From: Hyphomicrobium sp.
Lineage (GTDB): Bacteria; Pseudomonadota; Alphaproteobacteria; Rhizobiales; Hyphomicrobiaceae
Assembly: GCA_030148425.1 (NCBI GenBank)
Contig: JASBTM010000014.1
Coordinates: 186,001 to 250,000, forward strand
Reading direction: 5' to 3'
Length of the DNA stretch: 64,000 nt
The first letter of the stretch is position 1. The number at the start of each line of letters is the position of its first letter. The translations under genes and the position numbers were made by a program. Below the pieces are notes generated by a model. It was not told the origin of the DNA and ran no database searches. It was given only the letters and a program-made list of their open reading frames with translations. Positions 18,753-28,943 of the stretch are shown here, one piece after another.

Positions 18753-19248
18753 TTGCACTCGCAAATGCGCGCGCGTCGGCGGTGTCGGCGAGCATGGCGC
18801 TGATATCGGCTTCGGCGACGACCTTGCCCTCGACCCTCGCTTCGCACCTGAAGCGCCAGACGCGGCCACGGTTGCGAACCTTCTTCACATGGTAGTGAAG
18901 CTGATCGCCGGGGAGAACCGGCTTGCGAAATTTCGCGTTGTCGATGCCCATGAAATAAACGAGCTCGGCCTTGTAGTCCTCGCCGACGTTGGAGACGCAG
19001 AGTGCGCCTGCCGTCTGAGCAAGGCCTTCAATGATCAATACGCCCGGCATCACGGGGAAGTGCGGAAAGTGTCCCTGGAAGAACGGCTCGTTCATCGTGA
19101 CGTTCTTGACGCCGACGCAGCTTTCGTCCGCGTCCATATCGTAGATGCGATCAACGAGCAGAAACGGATAGCGATGCGGCAATAACTTGAGCACGCGATT
19201 GATATCCGCGGTTCCAAGCACCTTGGCCGCTGCTGCCTTGCCTTCCAT
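18745..19248 (-). CDS. fabZ: 3-hydroxyacyl-ACP dehydratase FabZ
   Basis: A 167-residue hot-dog-fold dehydratase of fatty acid synthesis. The catalytic H60 is in [12 protein letters not shown] and E74 in IIEGLAQ. The ATG at 19248 with GGAGC upstream fits the family length; an in-frame ATG at 19302, two bases after the lpxD stop, would add 18 residues. It lies between lpxD and lpxA as usual, overlapping lpxA by 8 nt. Confidence 0.93.
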   Translation of the reverse strand: MEGKAAAAKVLGTADINRVLKLLPHRYPFLLVDRIYDMDADESCVGVKNVTMNEPFFQGHFPHFPVMPGVLIIEGLAQTAGALCVSNVGEDYKAELVYFMGIDNAKFRKPVLPGDQLHYHVKKVRNRGRVWRFRCEARVEGKVVAEADISAMLADTADARAFASANA

Positions 19249-19304
19249 AGTCGTCTGCTCCAAAAAATTGCGTTCGATCGGGTGCGCCTGCCAACGACCC
19301 ATCG

Positions 19305-20366
19305 TCAGCTCTCGCCGGACTCCGGCGACCCGTCGTCATAGCTTTCTTTGTCGCGCGCGACGAGCCGCTTGATCAGGGCTTGTTCACGCGCGGATTCGCG
19401 TAGCGGCTTTGCCGGGGTACCGAAATATCGAGCGCCCGGCGGAACGTCGTGCGTTGGATGCGAAGCTCCGCCGATCTGCGCGCCACTGCCAATCGAGATA
19501 TGGCCGACAGTCCCGGATTGACCACCCATGACGACAAAGTCGCCAAGCACAGTCGAACCTGCTACGCCGCTCATCGAAACAAGCACACAGTGCCGGCCGA
19601 CGACCGCGTTGTGCCCGATCTGAACGAGATTATCAATTTTGGTGCCTTCGCCGATGATCGTATCCTTAAGGGCCCCACGATCTACGGTTGCATTAGCACC
19701 AATCTCAACATCATCCTGAATAATGACGCGGCCAATCTGGGGCACCTTGAGATGTCCGGTGCGCCCCATGGCAAAACCGAAGCCGTCCTGGCCGATCCTC
19801 ACACCGGAATGAATTGTGACGCGGTCTCCAACAAGGGCGTGGGTCACCGTCGACAAGGCGCCGATATAGCAGTCTCGCCCGATGGTTACGCGCGCGCCAA
19901 TCACGGCGCCTGCGGCGACGCGGGTGCCGCTGCCGATCTGAACGTCAGGCCCGATTATGGCGCCTGGCTCTATCAACACGCCCTGTTCAAGACGCGCCGT
20001 CGGATCAACGGCCGGAGCGCCCGGCGCGGCAACCATGGGGCGCATCGCCGACGGATAAAAGAGAGCCAAAGCAAGGGCAAAGCCATGATACGGCTTGGGT
20101 GTGACCAAAGCGACCGTTCCAGCAGGAACGCGCTCTGCCAGCGAAGGAATGACGAGGCACGCGCCGGCTTTCGTCAGATCGAGCTGCGGCAAATACTTCT
20201 TGTTGTCGATGAACGAGACATGCGTCGGGCCCGCCTCATGTAGCGGGCGCACGTCATCAATAAGGGCGTCGGGATTTGCTCCGCCCGATACCTGCGCGCT
20301 TGCTGCGGTCGCCACTTCCGACAGCGTATGTGGCCCGGTGCGCTCGAAAAAACCGGGATGCTCCAT
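19305..20366 (-). CDS. lpxD: UDP-3-O-acylglucosamine N-acyltransferase
   Basis: A 353-residue trimeric acyltransferase, third step of lipid A synthesis. An N-terminal uridine-binding domain (1-110) is followed by hexapeptide repeats (about 115-320) with catalytic H252 in NLVQIGHN, and a C-terminal helix. It heads the lpxD-fabZ-lpxA-lpxI/lpxB run, with 208 bp and a hairpin separating it from bamA. Confidence 0.95.
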   Translation of the reverse strand: MEHPGFFERTGPHTLSEVATAASAQVSGGANPDALIDDVRPLHEAGPTHVSFIDNKKYLPQLDLTKAGACLVIPSLAERVPAGTVALVTPKPYHGFALALALFYPSAMRPMVAAPGAPAVDPTARLEQGVLIEPGAIIGPDVQIGSGTRVAAGAVIGARVTIGRDCYIGALSTVTHALVGDRVTIHSGVRIGQDGFGFAMGRTGHLKVPQIGRVIIQDDVEIGANATVDRGALKDTIIGEGTKIDNLVQIGHNAVVGRHCVLVSMSGVAGSTVLGDFVVMGGQSGTVGHISIGSGAQIGGASHPTHDVPPGARYFGTPAKPLRESAREQALIKRLVARDKESYDDGSPESGES

Positions 20367-20492
20367 GGCGCCGCCTCCGGCACGTGTTGATACGATGATG
20401 GATGTTTAAAGACGTTGAATGGACGACCCAGAGGATATTGGCAAGTGCCTGAACGGACTTGCCCAACGCGCAGTTCCTATCCGCGCAAACTA

Positions 20493-20521
20493 AGAGCGGC
20501 GCCCTCGTCGAGCGCCGCTCT
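20493..20521 (-). terminator. Hairpin between bamA and lpxD, possible weak terminator
   Basis: A perfect 10-bp stem AGAGCGGCGC/GCGCCGCTCT with a 9-nt loop lies 53 bp after the bamA stop on the minus strand. It is followed only by TTAGTTTG, so termination may be partial. This would leave read-through into lpxD. Confidence 0.55.
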
Positions 20522-20574
20522 GAAAATGATGGCTTTAGCCTGTAGCGGACATAGCAGGCTCCAGGGCCGAAGCT

Positions 20575-22962
20575 CTAGAACTTAGACTGCGCACCGAACC
20601 GGAAGAACTGGGTCTGATCGTAGCTCTCTTTCGTCAAGACTTTTGCGAAGTCCATGCGCAGCGGTCCGACTGGCGAGTTCCACATGATGCTGCCGCCAAC
20701 CGACGAACGGATGCCGTCGCTGTCTTGAAGAGAACCCGGATCGCCTGCAAGCGCTCGCTTGGCACCGGCCGTTGCATCCCAAAGCGAACCTGCATCTGCG
20801 AAGACCGCGCCGCTCAGGCCGATGTCTTCTGGGATCCAGGGCAGCGGGAAGCGAACTTCCGCCGTGGCAGCCCAGTATTTCTGACCGCCTAGAGCGTCCT
20901 TGTTGGCCGAACCGATGTCGCGAGGACCAATGCCCGAGGTGTCGAAGCCGCGGACGGTTTCGCCGCCTTTGAAGTAGGAATCCAGGAGGCGAACATCTTC
21001 GCCGCCCCAGCCCTGGATCATGCCGCCGACGGCACGGCCGACGAACGTGATCTTTTCCGTGATCGGGTAGTAGAAGCGGCCTTCCGCGTTGACGCGCCAG
21101 TACTGAGCGTCACCACCGAGACCCGCAAAGTCGTTGGCGACTTCGATATAATAGCCGCGGGTCGGGTTAGCCGGGATATTACGCTGGTCGTAGCTGATCG
21201 TCGTGCCGATAAGCGACGTCCAATAACCGCTGTCCTTACAATTCGGGCTTCCGGTCCGCGTCGGAGCGGTGTCGCCGCAAGCTTCCTTGATGGCGAGCGA
21301 GGCGTTGTCCTGGACGTCGAAGATTTCGTCACGGGAGATTGCGTAGCTCGTCTGCATCCAGAGCTTCTCAGCAATCGGGAAGCCGAGACGGACGTCGCCG
21401 CCGACTTTGCGCTGCTCGAAGCCCGAGTAATCGGTGTAGTCGAGCTGCTTGAAGAAGAGGTCGAAGCCGGCCGACAGGTTACGGTCGAGAAAGCGCGGCT
21501 CCGTGAAGGAGAGGTCCACCTGCGCACGCTGGAACGAGCCCGCGAGTTTCAAGCGAACGTACTGGCCGTTACCGAACAGGTTGCGCTCGGAGATCGAGAT
21601 GTCGCCGATCACGCCTTCACTGGTCGAGTAGCCCGCACCGAACGAGAGTTCGCCTGTTGACTGCTCTTCAACGACGACGTCGAGAATGACGCGGTCAGGC
21701 GCCGAGCCGGGACGTCGTTTGATATCGACGGTTTTGAAGAGACCCAGGGCCTGAAGGCGCTTCTTGGCACGGTCGACCATCAAAGAGTTGAACGCGTCGC
21801 CTTCAGCCAATCGGAATTCACGGCGAATGACAAAGTCTTTCGTGCGCGAGTTGCCGACGACATTGATACGCTCGATGTAGATCCGCGGGCCTTCGTCGAT
21901 AACGTAGGTGATCGCGATCGTGTGGGTAGACGCATCGGGGATCGGACGCGGACGGACACGCGCGAAGGCGTAGCCCTGGTCAGCGATATCGAGCGTCAAC
22001 TTTTCAGAGGTCTTGTCGATCTGCGAGGCATCGTAGACCGCGCCTCTCTGCGTCAGCAGATCGCCGTTGAGCGTGTTTGTATCGATGCCCGGAAGCGAGC
22101 TTTCGATGTTGATCGCTCCAAACGTGTAAGGCTGGCCTTCGTCGATGGCGAAAGTGATGATGAATCCAGAGCTGTTCGGGTCAATTTCGGCGTTGGCCGC
22201 TGTGACCGAGGCGTCAGGATAGCCGTTCTTCAAGTAGAACTGGCGGATAAGTTCGCGGTCGAGGTTCATACGATCAGGGTCGTAGATCGACGTTCCCTTG
22301 AGGAAGTCGAACCAGCCGACCTGCGTCGTCGAAATGATGTCGCGCAGCTGGCTATCGGTGAAAGCGTGGTTGCCGACGAAGTTGATGCCTTTGACCTTGG
22401 TCGCGGCGCCTTCGTTGATTTCGAAGACGAGGTTCACGCGGTCTTGCTCAAGCTCGATGATCTTCGGCTCGACGCTCGCGGCGAAGAGACCCTGGCGGCG
22501 GTAGACGTCGAGAATGCGCTGCACGTCGGCTTGGGCCTTGGCGCGCGTGAATACCGAACGAGGCTTCAGCTGCACTTCGCCGATCAAGGTCGCCGTATCA
22601 ACTTCGCTGTTACCTTCGAAGGCAACCTGATTGATGACGGGGTTTTCCTTGACGGTCACGACAACGGTCGCGCCCTTGTAGTCAATCGACACGTCCGCAA
22701 ACAGGCCCGTTGCGAAGAGGGCTTTGATCGAGGCGTCAACCTTCGAGGCGCTATAGGAATCGCCAGCGTTGAACTGAAGGTACGAGCGTACCGTCTCCGG
22801 CTCCACGCGCCGGTTGCCAACGACTTCGATAGACTTGATCACGCTTTGAGCGAACGCTGCACCCGATGTCCAGGTTGCATCCCCCATCGCGATCATCGGC
22901 GAGAGGGCAAGAAACGCCAGTAGTAGGCGTAACCCCGCCACGATGACCTTGAATTTCTGCAT
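20575..22962 (-). CDS. bamA: Outer membrane assembly factor BamA
   Basis: A 795-residue outer-membrane protein insertase. A signal peptide (about 1-39, ending AFAQS) is followed by five POTRA domains (about 40-440; the first begins VIKSIEVVGNRRVEPETVRSY in two blocks). A 16-strand barrel follows, containing the GRGF-like region near VRGFDTSGIGPRD and the C-terminal F needed for barrel recognition (FGAQSKF). The ATG at 22962 gives the signal peptide and has GGGGG upstream. It stands downstream of rseP in the usual order, with a 292-bp gap that may hold its own promoter. Confidence 0.95.
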   Translation of the reverse strand: MQKFKVIVAGLRLLLAFLALSPMIAMGDATWTSGAAFAQSVIKSIEVVGNRRVEPETVRSYLQFNAGDSYSASKVDASIKALFATGLFADVSIDYKGATVVVTVKENPVINQVAFEGNSEVDTATLIGEVQLKPRSVFTRAKAQADVQRILDVYRRQGLFAASVEPKIIELEQDRVNLVFEINEGAATKVKGINFVGNHAFTDSQLRDIISTTQVGWFDFLKGTSIYDPDRMNLDRELIRQFYLKNGYPDASVTAANAEIDPNSSGFIITFAIDEGQPYTFGAINIESSLPGIDTNTLNGDLLTQRGAVYDASQIDKTSEKLTLDIADQGYAFARVRPRPIPDASTHTIAITYVIDEGPRIYIERINVVGNSRTKDFVIRREFRLAEGDAFNSLMVDRAKKRLQALGLFKTVDIKRRPGSAPDRVILDVVVEEQSTGELSFGAGYSTSEGVIGDISISERNLFGNGQYVRLKLAGSFQRAQVDLSFTEPRFLDRNLSAGFDLFFKQLDYTDYSGFEQRKVGGDVRLGFPIAEKLWMQTSYAISRDEIFDVQDNASLAIKEACGDTAPTRTGSPNCKDSGYWTSLIGTTISYDQRNIPANPTRGYYIEVANDFAGLGGDAQYWRVNAEGRFYYPITEKITFVGRAVGGMIQGWGGEDVRLLDSYFKGGETVRGFDTSGIGPRDIGSANKDALGGQKYWAATAEVRFPLPWIPEDIGLSGAVFADAGSLWDATAGAKRALAGDPGSLQDSDGIRSSVGGSIMWNSPVGPLRMDFAKVLTKESYDQTQFFRFGAQSKF

Positions 22963-23254
22963 ACGCGGAAGTGCCCCCGTGTGCCGCCGACCCCCAATTT
23001 CACATGCGCGCTGTCGGCGGCAGCGACACACTCATGCGTCTTGTTCTTAGTCGTCTTTTTGACGTTCTTATTGGTCGTTTCTTATTGGTCTTACGCGTCG
23101 TGAAGTCCCCGGCCCTGCAGAAGTCTCCCGTCGGCTTCAACTCGGCCCCCCGAGTCGAAATCGTAACTTACTGCGCAGGATAATGCTTTTAACGATTCAG
23201 AAAGCACCCGCAAAGTTGTAAGTTTACGTCACCTCCACATGATTCTTCCGAACG

Positions 23255-24397
23255 TCAGCCGGTACCGGTTAGACGACGCCAAACGTTCATAATGTCGTTG
23301 AAATTCACGAAAACCATCAACATCATCAGCAGTGCAAGCCCCACCTGGAAGCCCATCTGCTGAAGGCGTTCGCTTGCCGGCTTTCGCCTGATCGCCTCGA
23401 AGGCGTAGAACATAAGGTGACCGCCATCCAGAACCGGGATCGGCAGAAGGTTGAGGAAGCCGATATTGGCCGAGATAAAGGCTATCCACCTCAGCATGGG
23501 CTCGAGTCCGAGTTCAGCCACCTTGGCGGTCACTTCCGCCATCATGATTGGGCCGCCCATCTGCTCGGCGGACTGGCGCCGTGTGACGATATCGCGAAGC
23601 CCAGCGAGCGTCTGCGTAATATTGCCATAGGTTTCGCTGAAGCCGAGCATTACCGCTTCGGGCAGGCTCACGTGCTGGGTGCGGACCTTGTCCGGGGCGA
23701 CCGCGCGTTGAATGCCGATGAGGCCGCGCCGGAACGTCCGGCCCATGGCGTCACGTTGCTCGTCGATGCTCGGCGTCGCCTTGAGCACTAGATCTTTGCC
23801 GTCTCGCTCGACCGTAAACGAAAGTTCGTCCCCTGCGCTCGAGCCAACAATCCGCTGCAGGTCGTCGAACCGTTCGATCTTAGTGCCGTTGATCGCGACG
23901 ATCATGTCGCCGGCTTTGAAGCCGCCGCGCTCAGCCGGGGAATTCGGGACCACGGCATCGACCAGCGGCGGTAAAATGTGCAGCCCCACCGTGGCGTTAA
24001 GCCCGGAATAGAGGACGATTGCGAGGATGAAGTTGGCGATCGGACCGGCCGCAACAACAGCCGCGCGTGCGCCGACTGACTTGCCGTGAAAAGAACCCGC
24101 CCGTTCAGCCGGCGAGAGTTTTTTTTCTCCGCCGAACGACGACGCATTTTCGTCGTCGATGAATTTTACGTAGCCGCCAAGCGGGATCCAGGCGAAGCGC
24201 CAGCGCGTGCCGTACTTGTCGTAAAATCCAAAGATTTCAGGGCCGAAGCCAATCGAGAAGGTCTTGACCGTTACTCCGCACCAACGCGCGACCAAAAAGT
24301 GCCCCAACTCGTGGACAAACACGACGAGGGTCAGAACCAGCAGAAACATAATTCCGTACTGCCAGATCCAGCCGGCGAGCGTCGCCAAGAAATCCAT
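23255..24397 (-). CDS. rseP: Site-2 protease RseP
   Basis: A 380-residue intramembrane zinc metalloprotease that cleaves anti-sigma factors and leftover signal peptides. The zinc motif HELGH is at residues 29-33 in the first membrane segment. One PDZ domain spans about 130-205 (GGFKAGDMIVAINGTKI), and the third zinc ligand D324 is in PVLDGG. A single PDZ, not two as in E. coli, is usual for alphaproteobacteria. It follows dxr by 64 bp. Confidence 0.94.
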   Translation of the reverse strand: MDFLATLAGWIWQYGIMFLLVLTLVVFVHELGHFLVARWCGVTVKTFSIGFGPEIFGFYDKYGTRWRFAWIPLGGYVKFIDDENASSFGGEKKLSPAERAGSFHGKSVGARAAVVAAGPIANFILAIVLYSGLNATVGLHILPPLVDAVVPNSPAERGGFKAGDMIVAINGTKIERFDDLQRIVGSSAGDELSFTVERDGKDLVLKATPSIDEQRDAMGRTFRRGLIGIQRAVAPDKVRTQHVSLPEAVMLGFSETYGNITQTLAGLRDIVTRRQSAEQMGGPIMMAEVTAKVAELGLEPMLRWIAFISANIGFLNLLPIPVLDGGHLMFYAFEAIRRKPASERLQQMGFQVGLALLMMLMVFVNFNDIMNVWRRLTGTG

Positions 24398-24461
24398 AGA
24401 TGCGCAATCCCTGGTACTGATTCGTTCGAGCGTAAGTAGCGGAGTTTAGGCGGGGAGGCGC

Positions 24462-25703
24462 TTAATAGCCACTAAGTTTCTCGTTAGATAAGAAGCGCGC
24501 GAGCTCATCGACAGCCAGAATATCATCAAGGCTGCCAGGGGGACAAATTGCCCCCTGCCGCTCGGCGGCCCCCAGCGTGTCCTCGACCAGGGCGGCGATA
24601 TCGAGAAACTTGATCCGGCGCTCGAGAAAGGCCTTCACGGCGATCTCGTTCGCCGCGTTCAAGACGGCCGGGGCCGTGTCGCCACGGCGGAGAGCTGCCT
24701 TGGCGACTCGAAGCGCCGGAAAACGCTCTTCGTCGGGCGCTTCGAATGTCAGGGTGGCGAGGCGTGCGAGATCGAGTTTTTCGGTCGGGGCGGCCATGCG
24801 ATCCGGCCAGGCCAGAGCGACGGCGATCGGCGTGCGCATATCGGGCGAGGCCATCTGCGCCAGCACAGACCCATCCACATAGCTCACCAGACAGTGCACG
24901 ATCGATTGCGGATGGACGATGCAGTCGAGCTTTTCGACCGAGACCGGAAAAAGGTGGAACGCTTCGATCAGTTCGAGGCCCTTGTTCATGAGGGTCGCGC
25001 TGTCGATCGTGATTTTTGCTCCCATCGACCAATTGGGATGCTTTAGCGCCTGCTCGGGCGTCGCGGCGGCGATAGCGTCACGGGTCCAGGTGCGAAACGG
25101 GCCGCCCGATGCGGTCAGCACAATCTGGTCGATCGATTCCGGATCGGCTCCGGCCAAAACCTGGAACGCGGCCGAGTGCTCGCTATCGACGGGCAACAGC
25201 TCGGCACCGAAGCGCTGAACGGCAGAAGTGAAGACATTCCCGGCCGAAACCAGACATTCCTTATTCGCGAGGGCCACGCGCGCGCCCTGCGACGCCGCGG
25301 CAAAGGTTGGTTTGAGGCCGGCCGCGCCGACAATCGCGGCCATGATGCAGTCGGCGGGCTCGAGGGCGGCGTCGACCAATGCAGAGGCGCCCGCCGCCGT
25401 CCTGATGCCTGTCCCCGCAAGCGCTTCGCGAAGCTCATCAAGGCGCGTCTCGTCGCCGATGACGGCAAGCTTGGCGTGGTGCCTGCGCGCCAGAGCGGCC
25501 AGCTCCTTAGCGTTGGACTGCGCCGTCAACGCTACGATTTCAAAGCGTTCGGGAGTTCGCGAGACGAGATCCAACGTGCTCGTGCCGACGGATCCTGTGG
25601 CGCCGAGCACGCTGAGGCGCATGGGCCGGGTCGCGTCGATCCGCGGCCGCGTCTCCGAAGAACGCTCGGGCAAACGATAGGGGACGCTTGCGGTGACTGC
25701 CAT
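24462..25703 (-). CDS. dxr: 1-deoxy-D-xylulose 5-phosphate reductoisomerase
   Basis: A 413-residue NADPH enzyme converting DXP to MEP in isoprenoid synthesis. The NADPH-binding GATGSVG is at 34-40, ALANKE and LPVDSEHSA form the metal and substrate site, and the flexible loop contains HPNWSMG. The ATG at 25703 lies 4 bp after the cdsA stop; an upstream frame overlaps cdsA but is not conserved. The N-terminal 28 residues are an extension of low complexity. Confidence 0.95.
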   Translation of the reverse strand: MAVTASVPYRLPERSSETRPRIDATRPMRLSVLGATGSVGTSTLDLVSRTPERFEIVALTAQSNAKELAALARRHHAKLAVIGDETRLDELREALAGTGIRTAAGASALVDAALEPADCIMAAIVGAAGLKPTFAAASQGARVALANKECLVSAGNVFTSAVQRFGAELLPVDSEHSAAFQVLAGADPESIDQIVLTASGGPFRTWTRDAIAAATPEQALKHPNWSMGAKITIDSATLMNKGLELIEAFHLFPVSVEKLDCIVHPQSIVHCLVSYVDGSVLAQMASPDMRTPIAVALAWPDRMAAPTEKLDLARLATLTFEAPDEERFPALRVAKAALRRGDTAPAVLNAANEIAVKAFLERRIKFLDIAALVEDTLGAAERQGAICPPGSLDDILAVDELARFLSNEKLSGY

Positions 25704-25707
25704 TCCG

Positions 25708-26580
25708 TTATGATCCGTATAAAAGCGCGCGCGCGGGCGCAAAAGCGTCGATGAAGAAGCCGATCAGCGCGGCTGCGATGCTCGCGGTCACGAGACCATC
25801 CATGCGGTCCATGAAGCCGCCGTGACCGGGTATCAAGTCACCGGAATCCTTGAGGCCAAAATGCCTCTTCAATGCCGATTCCGCCAAATCACCCCACTGC
25901 GCGACAAGCCCAAGCGCAAGGCCTAGGCTCGCCAACCAAAGCGTACCGCCTGTGCCGGAGATGATCGAAAAAAGCGCTCCGGCGACTGCGGCCATGCCAA
26001 TGCCGCCGAATAGTCCGGACCATGTCTTGTTGGGCGAAACTTCCGGCCAGAGTTTCGGACCGCCGACCGTCCGCCCAGCGGCATAGGCCGCTACGTCGGT
26101 CACCGCAACAGAGATGACGACGAAAAGCGTCGCGAGAAATCCGAGAGTCTCGTCACTTCGCAACCAACCGAGCGCGATGACAGGCAGCGCCGTGTAAAGC
26201 ACGCCTGCACCTGAGAGCCGCGAGCGCCCCGATCCCGTCACCAGGACCGCGACTGCGAGCGCGCCGATAATCGATGCAACGATGCCCATCCCCGCCATGT
26301 CGCGCGCGGTCAGAATAGCAGCGGCGAGGACGGTTAGAATATGGATGACAAGCCCAGTGTCAGGCATCGGACCTCTTACGATCCGGCTCCATTCCCAGCT
26401 CATGGCCGCGGCAACCAAAAGCGTCAGCACCGCGAATGCGCCAGGGCTCCAATAAAGCATGGCTAGCGCGATGAGACCAATCGCGGCGCCGGAGACGACG
26501 CGCAATCTCAACTCCGGCGGGATGAAATCCACTACGCCGCTAAGTCTGCGCCGCCAATTTTCTGGGTTATCTGACGGCAT
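25708..26580 (-). CDS. cdsA: Phosphatidate cytidylyltransferase
   Basis: A 290-residue integral membrane enzyme making CDP-diacylglycerol from phosphatidate and CTP. It has about seven membrane segments and the C-terminal family signature LKRHFGLKDSGDLIPGHGG followed by DRMDG. It is 9 bp from uppS and 4 bp from dxr, so the three genes are almost certainly co-transcribed. Confidence 0.94.
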   Translation of the reverse strand: MPSDNPENWRRRLSGVVDFIPPELRLRVVSGAAIGLIALAMLYWSPGAFAVLTLLVAAAMSWEWSRIVRGPMPDTGLVIHILTVLAAAILTARDMAGMGIVASIIGALAVAVLVTGSGRSRLSGAGVLYTALPVIALGWLRSDETLGFLATLFVVISVAVTDVAAYAAGRTVGGPKLWPEVSPNKTWSGLFGGIGMAAVAGALFSIISGTGGTLWLASLGLALGLVAQWGDLAESALKRHFGLKDSGDLIPGHGGFMDRMDGLVTASIAAALIGFFIDAFAPARALLYGS

Positions 26581-26589
26581 CGGAGATCC

Positions 26590-27348
26590 TCAAGCCGTCG
26601 AGACTTTGTTCAAGCCGCCGAAGCGGCGCTCGCGCGAGCGGAATTCTGCGATCGCGCCTTCGAATGCCGCCTTATCGAAATCGGGCCAATAGCAATTGAG
26701 AAATACGATTTCAGAATACGCCGTCTGCCAAAGAAGAAAGTTCGACAGACGCATCTCGCCGGACGTGCGGATCAGAAGGTCGGGGTCGGGAATTCCGGAT
26801 GTGTCGAGGGCGTTGGCAATGCGCTCGACCGTAATTTCGGACGGATGGAGCTTGCCTGCCGCAACCTGCTCAGCAAGCTTGCGCGCGGCGCCGGCGATCT
26901 CTCCGCGTGAGCCGTAGTTGAATGCGATTACGAGTGTCAGCTTGTCGTTGCTCTGTGTCAACTCGACCGCCTCGTCGATCAGCGTCATCAACTCACTGTC
27001 GACATGCGATCGCTGACCAATAACGCGGATGCGGACGCCGGCTTTGTGGAGTTCTGCGAGATCGCGGCGAATGAAGCGCTTCATCAAGCCCATCAGGTCG
27101 TCGATCTCGTCGATCGGCCGTTTCCAGTTCTCGGACGAGAAACTGAATATCGTGAGATACGTGATGTCGAGTTCGATTGCAGCGCGGACGGCTCTTCTCA
27201 CGGCTTCGACGCCCTGGCGATGGCCAAGCGTTCTAGGCAGCCCGCGTTCACGCGCCCACCGGCCGTTACCATCCATAATGATGGCAACGTGCCTCGGCGA
27301 CAGTGATGAACCCGGCCGATCGCCGCTTGGCTTTGCTGGTGGCGCCAC
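26590..27348 (-). CDS. uppS: Undecaprenyl diphosphate synthase
   Basis: A 252-residue cis-prenyltransferase producing the C55 lipid carrier for peptidoglycan and LPS. The catalytic D26 is in [10 protein letters not shown], with [13 protein letters not shown] and the C-terminal [18 protein letters not shown] start at 27348; no in-frame ATG lies close upstream. The N-terminal 18 residues are a Pro/Ser-rich extension. Confidence 0.95.
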   Translation of the reverse strand: MAPPAKPSGDRPGSSLSPRHVAIIMDGNGRWARERGLPRTLGHRQGVEAVRRAVRAAIELDITYLTIFSFSSENWKRPIDEIDDLMGLMKRFIRRDLAELHKAGVRIRVIGQRSHVDSELMTLIDEAVELTQSNDKLTLVIAFNYGSRGEIAGAARKLAEQVAAGKLHPSEITVERIANALDTSGIPDPDLLIRTSGEMRLSNFLLWQTAYSEIVFLNCYWPDFDKAAFEGAIAEFRSRERRFGGLNKVSTA

Positions 27349-27423
27349 TATCGCATGGCCCTCTGGAATTTAAGATCTCAAGTACTGTCGCACAGCATGA
27401 AGCCCGCAAAACGGCTCCATCCA

Positions 27424-27987
27424 TCAAACTTTTTGGATTTCAGCCTCTTTCGTGGCGAGCGTTGCGTCAACCTCCTTGATCAGGCGGTCGGTGAGCTCCT
27501 GCACCTTATCGGAATTGCCCCTCTGTTCGTCCTGGCTCATTTTGCCGTCTTTCTCAAGTTTCTTGAGAAGGTCCATGGCCTCGCGGCGAACGTTGCGGAC
27601 GGAAACCTTCGCCTGTTCGGCGTACTTGTGGGCCAGCTTGGCAAGTTCCTGACGGCGATCCGTCGTCAGCGCCGGAATTGGCAAGCGGAGGGTCTGACCG
27701 TCCGTAATCGGGTTCAGGCCGATATTGGCTTCACGGATCCCCTTCTCGACAGCAATGACATTGCTGCGGTCCCACACCTGAACCGTAATCATGCGCGGCT
27801 CGGGTACTGACACGGTTGCCAGCTGGTTGAGCGGCATGCGCGAGCCGTAAACCATCACCTGAACGGGATCGAGCAAATTGGCGCTCGCACGTCCCGTGCG
27901 CAGACCTGAAAACTCGCGCTTTAGAGCTTCGAGCGACGCGCGCATGCGCTTTTCGATTTCTTTGATATCGTGATCAGCGGCAGACAT
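27424..27987 (-). CDS. frr: Ribosome recycling factor
   Basis: A 187-residue two-domain factor that splits post-termination ribosomes with EF-G. The LRTGRASANLLDPV segment of helix 1, the PLNQLATVSVPEPRMI domain II, and the KKLEKDGKMSQDE C-terminal helix are all present. It follows pyrH by 80 bp, the standard order. Confidence 0.96.
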   Translation of the reverse strand: MSAADHDIKEIEKRMRASLEALKREFSGLRTGRASANLLDPVQVMVYGSRMPLNQLATVSVPEPRMITVQVWDRSNVIAVEKGIREANIGLNPITDGQTLRLPIPALTTDRRQELAKLAHKYAEQAKVSVRNVRREAMDLLKKLEKDGKMSQDEQRGNSDKVQELTDRLIKEVDATLATKEAEIQKV

Positions 27988-28067
27988 TTCCTATTCCTTC
28001 TCGCACACCCGAAACCCAATGCGCCGTGTCGTGAAAACACACGGGGCGCCACGAAGGCTGGGCGTCT

Positions 28068-28799
28068 TCAGCCGGTTTCCTCGATAACGGTCTGGCGAGC
28101 TTCGCCGCGCAGAACTTTCAAGAGATTTCCCGGCTCTTCGATCGAAACCACAATTAGCGGAAGTCCGTTATCGCGGGCAAGGGCAATGGCGGCCCCATCC
28201 ATCACTTTGAGATCGTTAGCTAAAACCTGAGAATAGTTGAGCCTATCGTAACGCACGGCATCTTTGTGCTTTTTGGGGTCAGCAGAATAAACGCCGTCCA
28301 CCTGGGTCGCTTTCAGGACCGCGTCACAATTCATCTCGATGCCGCGGAGAACCGCGGCCGTGTCCGTCGTGAAGAACGGATTGCCTGTGCCCGCCGCAAA
28401 GACGACGACCTGCCCCCGCGAGAGGTATGACAGGGCCTTCGGCCGGACGTAGCTCTCGCAAACCGTTTGCATCGGGATGGCAGAGAGCACGCGCGCGGGT
28501 ACCCCAATCCGATCGAGAGAATTCTGAAAAGCCAGCGCGTTCATGACCGTCGCCAACATTCCCATATAGTCGGCAGTTGCGCGGTCCATGCCCTTCGCTG
28601 CGCCGGAAAGACCCCTGAAAATATTGCCGCCACCAACCACCACGGCAATCTCGGCGCCGGCTGCTACTGCGGCGGCAATGTCTTTCGACAGGCGGTCGGC
28701 GACCGTCATATCGATGCCGTAGGCCTGCTGGCCCATCAGGGCTTCACCGGAAAGCTTCAGCAGCAGCCGCTTATATTTGAGACCCTGCACGCCACTCAT
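28068..28799 (-). CDS. pyrH: UMP kinase
   Basis: A 243-residue hexameric bacterial UMP kinase of the amino acid kinase fold. KLSGEAL near the N-terminus and GGGNIFRG bind phosphate, and [10 protein letters not shown] binds UMP. GGGGAGAG sits 6 bp before the ATG at 28799, preferred to a farther ATG at 28829. A strong terminator separates it from tsf. Confidence 0.95.
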   Translation of the reverse strand: MSGVQGLKYKRLLLKLSGEALMGQQAYGIDMTVADRLSKDIAAAVAAGAEIAVVVGGGNIFRGLSGAAKGMDRATADYMGMLATVMNALAFQNSLDRIGVPARVLSAIPMQTVCESYVRPKALSYLSRGQVVVFAAGTGNPFFTTDTAAVLRGIEMNCDAVLKATQVDGVYSADPKKHKDAVRYDRLNYSQVLANDLKVMDGAAIALARDNGLPLIVVSIEEPGNLLKVLRGEARQTVIEETG

Positions 28800-28835
28800 C
28801 CCGTCTCTCCCCATCGGCACGCGATACACGATACG

Positions 28836-28865
28836 AAAAACCGGCCGATCAGTTGATCGGCCGGT
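28836..28865 (-). terminator. Intrinsic terminator after tsf
   Basis: A perfect 12-bp inverted repeat ACCGGCCGATCA/TGATCGGCCGGT; on the minus strand it is followed by TTTTT. It ends the rpsB-tsf transcript before pyrH. Confidence 0.92.
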
Positions 28866-28943
28866 CGATACCTAACCTGCTTAGTCGATTCCGGCCAGCG
28901 GGATACCCCTCGCCCGGCCCAAGCGTCGCAAGATGCTGATCTC

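Noticed and set aside
22963..23031. Upstream extension of bamA
   Set aside because: The frame is open to 23031 but the added residues are Cys/Arg-rich and would displace the signal peptide.
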